This document shows positions 30,793-40,122 of a DNA stretch of 44,733 nucleotides, piece after piece; positions within the stretch are counted from its first letter, which is position 1, and each line of letters opens with the position of its first letter. The stretch is from Nemertoderma westbladi. Its lineage: Eukaryota; Xenacoelomorpha; Nemertodermatida; Nemertodermatidae. Location of the stretch: assembly GCA_032718475.1 (NCBI GenBank), contig JAUCBJ010001854.1:1-44733 (forward strand), written 5' to 3'. A program made the position numbers and the translations under genes. A model generated the notes under the pieces. The model saw only the letters and a list, made by a program, of their open reading frames with translations, had not been told where the DNA came from and searched no databases.

Positions 30793-31955
30793 TGTTTGCG
30801 CTTTTAAGACCTTGACAGTTTAACCTGCCAAATTAGGATGTCTTTTAGATGATATATAGTCTTTAGCCTATGACGAGTATTTGATACACTACATTAGCCG
30901 AAGCCAGTCTATGCGCAATCATTCACCCGTTGGATATACCCGGGAGACTGAATTCGGAAGCTTAATGATTGATGGTGTAAGCCTACCGTATTATTCGACT
31001 GATCGTTATATATAATCTCTGACAAATATTATTCACTTTCGGGAAATATTAACAGTTCCTTTAGGACGTGGCGCTCTAAATATGTAAACAGAGTTATGAC
31101 TTAAACTAGACACAACGAAAAGGCTATAGATTCACGTATATGGCGCATTCTTTAGGAGATGCTTTGTTATCAATTACAATCATACACAATGCTGCACAAT
31201 ACTGCACACTAATCTGCCGACCTTCACTATATTTAGTCACGTATAAAGAGAGCAACATACAATTTATGTCGGGCCTATGAAACAGCATTAGATTCACTTC
31301 AAACCACTTAACATAGGTCGCAATCGTTTATCTGTAACCGGTCTCTCTAACCTTTAGTATATCAAGAAGGTGGGGTGTCTGACTATTGATCAGTATTCCG
31401 ATATAATATTTCATCAACAAATATAATGAATAACCGACAGTAAAAGCAGTAATATTAGTAAGATATGCTAAGTTAACTCGGTTTGTTGAGTAAGATAAGT
31501 TTGGTATGATTTGATAACAGATATACGTTCTATAATTAAGCCTACTAATGTTAAACTAAAGACTGAAACACGGAGGTGCCAAAAGCCGATGTTCTTAGGC
31601 TCTGGGCAAAACATAACACTGAACTACTGAGTTTCTGTATCCAACTCCAACACAGAGACAAAAAACGCTCTGATTGGTCGACCGAACAACGAGAGAACAA
31701 AGAAACAAAGAAATGTCGACGTGGCAATATCAGCTGTTAGCCGTCGTCATGGTAGCGACACTGTTTTCAAGAGGATCTAGCTTATTGCGTCACGAGATTG
31801 CGGATTATGTCCTCTAAAGTACAAATACAGAAGAAATGACTTTTATGTCCTCTAAAACACCAGTACAGTAAGGACACGGCCCTTTTATGCCTGGTAAACC
31901 AACTACAGAGTACTTTACGGGAGAATAACCGGTTAATTACGCAAAAGCTTTTACA
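30793..31955 (-). repeat. Right LTR (5' LTR of the element)
   Basis: 1163 bp, same ends and length as the left LTR, with two substitutions between them. TTATATATAA at 31006-31015 could serve as a TATA element for element-sense transcription, leaving about 200 bases to the LTR edge. No clear AATAAA was found on the element strand inside the LTR. Confidence 0.96.
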
Positions 31956-31960
31956 CACCC
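31956..31960. repeat. Target-site duplication, right copy (CACCC)
   Basis: CACCC directly follows the CA end of the right LTR and matches 12536-12540. Confidence 0.93.
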
Positions 31961-34900
31961 CTACCTTCGGGTAGCAGATAGGAGTAGCGCCCACCCCTAC
32001 CTTCGGGTAGCAGATAGGAGTAGCGCCCACCCCTACCTTCGGGTAGCAGATAGGAGTAGCGTCCACCCCTACCTTCGGGTAGCAGATAGGAGTAGCGCCC
32101 ACCCCTACCTTCGGGTAGCAGATAGGAGTAGCGCCCACCCCTACCTTCGGGTAGCAGATAGGAGTAGCGCCCACCCCTACCTTCGGGTAGCAGATAGGAG
32201 TAGCGTCCACCCCTACCTTCGGGTAGCAGATAGGAGTAGCGCCCACCCCTACCTTCGGGTAGCAGATAGGAGTAGCGCCCACCCCTACCTTCGGGTAGCA
32301 GATAGGAGTAGCGTCCACCCCTACCTTCGGGTAGCAGATAGGAGTAGCGCCCACCCCTACCTTCGGGTAGCAGATAGGAGTCGCGCCCACCCCTACCATC
32401 GGGTAGCAGATAGGAGTAGCACCCACCCCTACCTTCGGGTAGCAGATAGGAGTCGCGCCCACCCCTACCATCGGGTAGCAGATAGGAGTAACGCCTACCC
32501 CTACCTTCGGGTAGCAGATAGGAGTAGCGCCCACCCCTACCTTCGGGTAGCAGATAGGAGTCGCGCCCACCCCTACCTTCGGGTAGCAGATAGGAGTAGC
32601 GCCCACCCCTACCTTCGGGTAGCAGATAAGAGTAGCGCCCACCCCTACCTTCGGGAAGCAGATAGGAGTAGCGCCCACAACTACCTTCGGGTAGCAGATA
32701 AGAGTAGCACCCACCCCTACCTTCGGGTAGCAGATAGGAGTAGCGTCCACCCCTACCTTCGGGTAGCAGATAGGAGTAGCGCCCACCCCTACCTTCGGGT
32801 AGCAGATAGGAGTAGCGCCCACCCCTACCTTCGGGTAGCAGATAGGAGTCGCGCCCACCCCTACCATCGGGTAGCAGATAGGAGTAACGCCTACCCCTAC
32901 CTTCGGGTAGCAGATAGGAGTAGCGCCCACCCCTACCTTCGGGTAGCAGATAGGAGTCGCGCCCACCCCTACCTTCGGGTAGCAGATAGGAGTAGCGCCC
33001 ACCCCTACCTTCGGGTAGCAGATAAGAGTAGCGCCCACCCCTACCTTCGGGAAGCAGATAGGAGTAGCGCCCACAACTACCTTCGGGTAGCAGATAAGAG
33101 TAGCACCCACCCCTACCTTCGGGTAGCAGATAGGAGTAGCGTCCACCCCTACCTTCGGGTAGCAGATAGGAGTAGCGCCCACCCCTACCTTCGGGTAGCA
33201 GATAGGAGTAGCGCCCACCCCTACCTTCGGGTAGCAGATAGGAGTAGCGTCCACCCCTACCTTCAGGTAGCAGATAGGAGTAGCGCCCACCCCTACCTTC
33301 GGGTAGCAGATAGGAGTCGCGCCCACCCCTACCATCGGGTAGCAGATAGGAGTAGCGCCCACCCCTACCTTCGGGTAGCAGATAGGAGTCGCGCCCACCC
33401 CTACCATCGGGTAGCAGATAGGAGTAACGCCTACCCCTACCTTCGGGTAGCAGATAGGAGTAGCGCCCACCCCTACCTTCGGGTAGCAGATAGGAGTCGC
33501 GCCCACCCCTACCTTCGGGTAGCAGATAGGAGTAGCGCCCACCCCTACCTTCGGGTAGCAGATAAGAGTAGCACCCACCCCTACCTTCGGGAAGCAGATA
33601 GGAGTAGCGCCCACAACTACCTTCGGGTAGCAGATAAGAGTAGCACCCACCCCTACCTTCGGGTAGCAGATAGGAGTAGCGTCCACCCCTACCTTCGGGT
33701 AGCAGATAGGAGTAGCGCCCACCCCTACCATCGGGTAGCAGATAGGAGTAGCGCCCACCCCTACCTTCGGGTAGCAGATAGGAGTAGCGCCCACCCCTAC
33801 CTTCGGGTAGCAGATAGGAGTAGCGCCCACCCCTACCTTCGAGTAGCAGATAGGAGAAGCGCCCACCCCTACCCTCGGGTAGCAGATAGGAGAAGCGCCC
33901 ACCCTTACCTTCGGGTAGCAGATAGGAGTAGCGCCCACCCCCACCTTCGGTAACAGATAAGAGTATCGCCCACCCCTACCTTCGGGTAGCAGATAAGAGT
34001 AGCGCCCACCCCTACCTTCGGGTAGCAGATAGGAGTAGCGCCCACCCCTACCTTCGGGTAGCAGATAAGAGTAGCGCCTACCCCTACCTTCGGGCAGCAG
34101 ATAGGAGTAGCGCCCACCCCTACCTTCGGGTAGCAGATAAGAGTAGCGCCCACCCCTACCTTCGGGAAGCAGGTAGGAGTAGCGCCCACCCCTACCTTCG
34201 GGTAGCAGATAAGAGTAGCGCCCACCCCTACCTTCGGGTAGCAGACAAGAGTAACGCTCACCCCTACCTTCGGGCAGCAGATAGGAGTAGCGCCCACCCC
34301 TACCTTCGGGTAGCAGATAGGAGTAGCGCCCACCCCTACCTTCGGGAGCAGATAGGAGTAGCGCCCACCCCTACCTTCGGGAAGCAGATAGGAGTAGCGC
34401 CCACAACTACCTTCGGGTAGCAGATAAGAGTAGCACCCACCCCTACCTTCGGGTAGCAGATAGGAGTAGCGTCCACCCCTACCTTCGGGTAGCAGATAGG
34501 AGTAGCGCCCACCCCTACCATCGGGTAGCAGATAGGAGTAGCGCCCACCCCTACCTTCGGGTAGCAGATAGGAGTAGCGCCCACCCCTACCTTCGGGAGC
34601 AGATAGGAGTAGCGCCCACCCCTACCCTCGGGTAGCAGATAAGAGTAGCGCCCACCCCTACCTTCGGGAAGCAGATAGGAGTAGCGCCCACAACTACCTT
34701 CGGGTAGCAGATAAGAGTAGCACCCACCCCTACCTTCGGGTAGCAGATAGGAGTAGCGTCCACCCCTACCTTCGGGTAGCAGATAAGAGTAGCGCCTACC
34801 CCTACCTTCGGGCAGCAGATAGGAGTAGCGCCCACCCCTACCTTCGGGTAGCAGATAAGAGTAGCGCCCACCCCTACCTTCGGGAAGCAGGTAGGAGTAG

Positions 34901-35248
34901 CGCCCACCCCTACCTTCGGGTAGCAGATAAGAGTAGCGCCCACCCCTACCTTCGGGTAGCAGACAAGAGTAACGCTCACCCCTACCTTCGGGCAGCAGAT
35001 AGGAGTAGCGCCCACCCCTACCTTCGGGTAGCAGATAGGAGTAGCGCCCACCCCTACCTTCGGGAGCAGATAGGAGTAGCGCCCACCCCTACCCTCGGGT
35101 AGCAGATAGGAGTAGCGCCCACCCCTACCTTCGGGCAGCAGATAGGAGTAGCGCCCACCCCTACCTTCGGGTAGCAGATAGGAGTAGCGCCCACCCCTAC
35201 CTTCGGGTAGCAGATAGGAGTAGTGCCCACCCCTACCTTCGGGTAGCA
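31956..35248. repeat. 36-bp satellite array, right part (about 91 copies) with higher-order repeats
   Basis: Same monomer and orientation as 10507-12540. From about 32.6 kb onward, diagnostic variants (CACAACTACC, GGGAAGCAG, GATAAGAG, CCATCGGG) recur in blocks. CACAACTACC starts near 32676, 33072, 33612, 34392 and 34689. A block of about 287 bp at 34080-34365 is repeated at 34798-35083 (offset 718 bp). Some monomers lack one base (CGGGAGCAG near 34347, 34594 and 35061), which breaks the long artefactual ORFs. The array ends at about 35248. Confidence 0.97.
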
Positions 35249-38200
35249 TCTATAGGAAGAGGATCCCTCTGTTCGCTCCGACTTTGGTGTTTATAATAAT
35301 TGTAACATATAATTAAAATTTACATCCGAGATTCTGTTTCTGTATTCATTGACCCCCCCCCTTTTTGTTTTAATTTTTCTTCACCACACTACGGAAAGAG
35401 ATAGTTTGACCTTGTCTCTTCATCGTTCTATCGTTACCAACACCTTATTTGTACTGACGATGTGTATTGTGTAGGCCTACTGCATAAAAGTTTACCAGCA
35501 AATCATACAGGGGAACAAACTACCTGAGAACCATATTGTTCATATATAGGTACGTGATTAAATACCAAATTTAATACGATTTGAGAAACATTACAGAGCT
35601 GAATATTATACAGAAAATTCGAGAAAATTATGTTAATGAAAGGTGAAATAGAATAACCCGATGAAATAGAAATAGTATAAATAGAGTATACTGTATACAA
35701 TACTGTAGGCCTACAGTACAATAAGTGTTGTGTAGTAATTAAAGCATAAAACACAATAACAAGATATTAATAGACTTGTAAAGTATTTATTTACATATGA
35801 ATTTAATCTCACATGTAACAACTTTGTTATTTACATAAAGTATAATACATAACCAAATAGAATACGTTAACAGCACACAAAGCTCCCAACATCAAAGGAA
35901 TTAATTTAAAGCTTTACTTTATTTTCATAATATTTACTTGAATAATGCAGTAATATTTTGGGAGATTTTATTTGCACACAATAGGCCCCTAGCGTTGATA
36001 GGGCCTTATATGCAATGAATACTTTATACTGTACATTAGGACTGCGGGGGGGGGGGGGGGGGGGGTGTACTTACTGTACAGTAAGGGGGAAAACCACCCT
36101 GCATGGACGGATTCTGGATTTCAGGGCCCCCGGCAGTCACAACTTACAGGCGCCTACAAAAAATGTTAGTGTTGAAAAATTTTGGTAAAATGTAATTATT
36201 ATTACTGTATTTTAATCAAGTAATTATTACTTGACTTTTTCCTAAAATTACACCATCCAAAAGACATAAATTCTATATTTGGGTACGACAACATAATGAT
36301 GGGTAGTGACTAATGAAATATTGGGGAATACAGTAATGCGGGAAGTGATATAAAGTTGTAAAATATTGGTAATTGGTGGACCAATTCTTAGACAACAACA
36401 ATTACTATTTAAAAAAAGGCATTTTCCTAGCCTGTAATGTACTCACGAATGATTTTAGATAAATCTAATTGAAAAGAAATGTAAATAAATGTAAATTGTA
36501 GTGATAGAAATAAATGTAATGAATAATTTAATATTTATTACATGGAATTAGGAAGTTGCCTTAAGTATCTTAAATCCACTTTTTTACTAACTTTTACCTT
36601 TAAACATTATTTACTTTACCATGACAAACCGAGTCTTTGGTTAATTTGGATAAGCACATATAAATAACACAGTGAGTGTAAATAATTATGTTAGTCAAAC
36701 AAATATTGAGAATAGAAAAGGATGGAGGACAGAAATCAGACAGAACTCTGAGGATGTTCATTAGGCCTATGGTCAGTCTGTCAGTTATATTAGAATTTTC
36801 CAGAAATTTGTTAGTTGTAAGTAACACTGGATTAGTTCCGGGCCAGTTGGGATAGTCGGGGGGGAGTTTTTACAACTTAGAACGTGGTAGCCGTCGGCAC
36901 AGGGGTTGCCACAATTATATATAATAACATTACACATTGATTTATTATTGAACATAGGATGTTATGAAATTTTAGAGTGGAATAGTATTTTTGGAATTGA
37001 GTGTATTCGGTACTAGTGTGTTTTGGGCACCCCCTCACCAAATTTTTAATAATAGCTAGTTTTTGCTACTTTTTTTGAAAATGTTCTAAAACATATTAGC
37101 TATATCAATTAAGAAAAAAATTTTAGTGTTCTAGAACACAGATTTTTGCTATTTGGTATTGATTGCCGGCGTAATTTTTATTTATTTGGATCCGGAATTG
37201 TCCGGGTCGCAATTGTCCGGGTCGGAATTGTCCGGTCGGGTGGATATTTATTAATCGACGACAAATATTATTTTTTGTGGCGCACTAAATAATTTTATTA
37301 GTTGCTGTAAACGTTTATGTAACACTAATAAATTCACAAATCGAATGGCCCTACAGTATAATTTCATTAATATTATTAGCCCATAATTAAGAGATAGCAC
37401 GTGACATAAACCTATGTTAAGTGGCAATTCGGAATAACTACAGTATAAGCAAAATATAAACAAATGTCCCTCTAATCACTTTTACCCCCTCGCGGAAGAC
37501 TGGGTAACTCCAGACGGTTTAAAATCTCACAAAAAGTAAGTTAAACGTTTTGAAAATATGGCAGCTTTTCATTTCAGACAATTCTAAAATGTTTTCATTC
37601 CTGCCCAATAGCAGTAGACTGGAGAACTCTGCCGACGTATTAGCATCCAGTCAAAGACCCATAATATTGATAGTCTAGCACGTAAAACTGTCAAGTTTCA
37701 GCTTGATATCGGATAAAAAAGAGAAGGTTTTCACTTTCAGATATTTCGCCCTCTAGCGGCAAATTTTAGAAGTACATATTCAGCAGCAAAGACGCAGCCA
37801 CTGATTTAGTATATATTTGTTAAAGTTTCATCTTAAACTGATTGATATGACGTTTCGCTCTCTAGCGGCAGACAGGTGAAATGCAGATGGATTATAGTCT
37901 CCTTTGAAAGACTCAAATTGTAAATGGTCGAGTACATACTGTACCTTCCAAGTTTAAGCTTGAACGGATTGAAAGAAAAGATACATGTTTAATGTTGATA
38001 ATGTAAGAAAGAATAAGAACCTGTTGATACACAATAATATATGTATGTAGGTAAGATTCACTGTACAACAAATTAATTACACAAACTTTACCACCGACAG
38101 AAAAGGATGGGAAACTAAACTACGCGACGCACAGAATTAAAATAAGTATCGGTATACGTATTACATAGTATTTGATTAAAAAATAGTAAAAAGAGGAACT

Positions 38201-39230
38201 TTAAAAGTAGATTATTAACAAGTAAAATATTTTTTATATTATATTCTATATTACATAATAAAATAATGCTATCCTCAAATTAATATATAACAAGTCAGGC
38301 CAATTTACAAAGAACAAAAAAAATCGAAAGTAAATATTGCCTCCATTCAGTGAATATTTTAAGAAGTCCAGTTTATCTATCTATATGTAAATCTCTGAAT
38401 ATGGCCGGCCAATCCTGATGAAACAAAAGTACAAATTAAAATTTACCCAATCAAAGAGGTCAATCTTTATAAAAACAATAATACAGAGATTGAGATCAAT
38501 GTGTGAAGAATATAATCTAAAAATATGTCCCGTGTAATAATCAGACAAAATATAAGTTTTACAAACAATAATTAATTGCAAATCCTACAAATAAATACTA
38601 CAAATACAAAATAGAAATTACACAAACTCAAATTGAGATTACCAAAAAATAAAAATGAAAATAAATAATTATATAAAATTAAAAAAATTAAATAAAAAAT
38701 GAAATAAATATAAAAATGTGAATCAATCTAGAGTAGCTCTCACGAATGTAATAATGTAAGTTGGTAGTTGGCTTTATAAGTTACTAAGGAATGGGAGTGT
38801 GGAAGGGATAACGCCTATGTCCACCACGAGGGAGTGAACTTCAGGGGTAGGTTTATGGTAGTTGGTAGTGATCGTTTAGGCCAGATTTGAAGATATATTT
38901 TAAGGATTAATTTAAAGTTTAGACATACAGGTTGAGGTGCTTCAGTTTATGTCAACTTTTGATCCTATTGATGCAACAGCCTTAAAAGCAATTAGAATGT
39001 TAAAATCGTAAACGACCTTACTACGACGACAACGACAAAAATTGACCCACCCCCTAACAGAATCAGTTCGCTAAGACCATCCAGCCAAATTCGTGGCTCG
39101 CCCCACAAGTCCATTTTTTTATGCCTTACAGCCTTAATACCGGTACCGGTACGTTCAGACATTCAGTACTACTCTGAAGTCTGGCAGTAGGGCGTCCTAT
39201 TTGTGAAAGTCAGTACAGCAGTAGTACGGT
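35249..39230. other. Intergenic, AT-rich, no gene recognised
   Basis: About 4 kb with no convincing coding sequence. It includes a C run near 35353, a 20-base G run (36046-36065), and a short direct repeat of GGAATTGTCCGGGTC-type units at 37191-37235. AGGCCT-centred palindromes occur at 35474, 35705 and 36763. Short ORFs here are AT-biased and lack protein-like composition. Confidence 0.65.
37191..37235. repeat. Short tandem repeat of a 15-bp unit, three copies
   Basis: GGAATTGTCCGGGTC, GCAATTGTCCGGGTC and GGAATTGTCCGGTCG follow one another directly. No other signal is seen around it. Confidence 0.7.
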
Positions 39231-39283
39231 AGGTACCGGTAACACAACAGCACACTGCAGTATTGTCAGATAAGAAGATTAAG

Positions 39284-39703
39284 ATGGCCATAGAAACTGG
39301 AGAGTGCAAATGGTTTAACAGTGAGAAGGGCTATGGGTTCATAACTCCAGATCAAGGAGGAGACGACCTGTTTGTTCATCAGAGTCAGGTACACGCCCAG
39401 GGCTACCGCTCGTTGGAGGAAGGCGAGAAGGTGGAGTTCGTACGTTCGCACGACGACCGTAACGGTAAACTGAAGGCGACCAACGTGACGGGGCCCAACG
39501 GGGGTTACGTCCAGGGTTCCTCGAGGGATGGAGGAGGAGGAGGAGGAAGGGGTGGGGGAGGGTACGGAGGTGGGAGATCCGGCTACGGAGGTGGTGGCGG
39601 TGGCTACGGAGGTGGTGGCGGAGGCTACGGGGGTGGCGGCGGTGGATACGGGGGCGGTAGCTACGGGGGTGGCGGCTACGGGGGTGGCGGAGGAAGGTGG
39701 TAG
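39284..39703 (+). CDS. Cold-shock-domain glycine-rich RNA-binding protein
   Basis: 139 codons from ATG 39284 to TAG 39701-39703. An in-frame stop at 39230-39232 and no earlier ATG support this start, and its context AAGATGG is good. Residues 4-70 form one cold-shock domain: [13 protein letters not shown] carries RNP1 (KGYGFI, 15-20) and DDLFVHQS carries RNP2 (29-33), with the surface aromatics W10, F11, Y17, F19, F30 and H32 for single-stranded nucleic acid. Residues 83-139 are a GGYGGGG-type low-complexity tail with two Arg sites. The domain plus Gly-rich tail resembles plant and bacterial-type small CSD proteins more than Y-box proteins or Lin28. No intron interrupts it. A likely role is RNA chaperone or translation/stress control; phase separation via the tail is inference. 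An upstream spliced 5' UTR exon is possible (CTGCAG precedes the start). Confidence 0.88.
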   Translation: MAIETGECKWFNSEKGYGFITPDQGGDDLFVHQSQVHAQGYRSLEEGEKVEFVRSHDDRNGKLKATNVTGPNGGYVQGSSRDGGGGGGRGGGGYGGGRSGYGGGGGGYGGGGGGYGGGGGGYGGGSYGGGGYGGGGGRW

Positions 39704-39927
39704 AACATCCTCTACAGCGTACCGGTACCGGTAATGCCTCTAGCCTACATACACCAAGACCACCTGTCTACAGACTCGAGAACAAACTAACTGCAATGCA
39801 GCAATGTGAAGCAATATCTTGTTAAACTTTTCTTGTTGACGAAAGGCGGATGTCAGACTTTTTAATGTATTTTATTACCGGTAACTTCTACTTAGGTACT
39901 ATCGAAATATAATACAAAAATCAGATT

Positions 39928-39933
39928 AATAAA
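39928..39933 (+). terminator. Candidate poly(A) signal of the CSD gene
   Basis: AATAAA about 225 bases after the stop codon, in AT-rich sequence and before the 33-bp minisatellite. Confidence 0.45.
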
Positions 39934-39956
39934 TCAAATATTTTCATTTTAAACCA

Positions 39957-40122
39957 GTACCATCGAGACACACTCGACCCTTGCCTGTACCCGGTACCAT
40001 CGAGACACACTCGACCCCTGTACCCGGTACCATCGAGACACACTCGACCCCTGTACCCGGTACCATCGAGACACACTCGACCCCTGTACCCGGTACCATC
40101 GAGACACACTCGACCCCTGTGC
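39957..40122. repeat. 33-bp hairpin minisatellite, five copies
   Basis: CATCGAGACACACTCGACCC recurs at 39961, 39998, 40031, 40064 and 40097. The period is 33 bp, with the first unit 4 bp longer. Each unit contains TCGAG-ACACA-CTCGA (a 5-bp stem) and GTACCCGGTAC (a near palindrome). As 33 is a multiple of 3, short ORFs appear on both strands; they are artefacts. Confidence 0.93.

Larger units (their letters stand above)
12541..31955 (-). mobile_element. Giant BEL/Pao LTR retrotransposon, 19,415 bp
   Basis: Full-length LTR element in minus orientation. It has 1163-bp LTRs at both ends, TG..CA termini, a CACCC target duplication and a 17.1-kb interior. Interior order along the minus strand is: leader with a 289-bp tandem duplication, Gag, DSGST aspartic protease, RT with YMDD, RNase H, HHCC/DDE integrase, a 1.6-kb spacer, then a 1417-codon ORF. 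The protease-RT-RH-IN order and sequence blocks such as DGLIRVGGRL and FTNTGVDLFGP identify the BEL/Pao group. Typical members are roughly half this size. Only two LTR differences were seen (left 13385 and 13432; right 31637 and 31684), so the insertion is young. Gag-pol is interrupted, so the copy looks non-autonomous unless assembly errors or recoding explain the breaks. Confidence 0.95.

Noticed and set aside
12541-31955. Considering the 1417-codon ORF as a retroviral envelope
   Set aside because: No signal peptide, hydrophobic fusion or anchor segment; it has zinc knuckles and a basic tail instead.
12541-31955. Considering the satellite as part of the LTR
   Set aside because: The order is satellite-LTR on the left and LTR-satellite on the right, with TG..CA and a CACCC duplication exactly at the LTR edges; the satellite is the target, not the repeat.
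10507-35248. CRISPR-like array
   Set aside because: The repeats are contiguous with no unique spacers, and the genome is animal.
31782-35249. Long minus-strand ORFs in the right satellite array
   Set aside because: Same artefact; broken wherever a monomer loses one base.
2718-39110. GGGGCGAGCCACGA shared (inverted) between 2718 and about 39095
   Set aside because: 14 bp only with no further similarity in the flanks.
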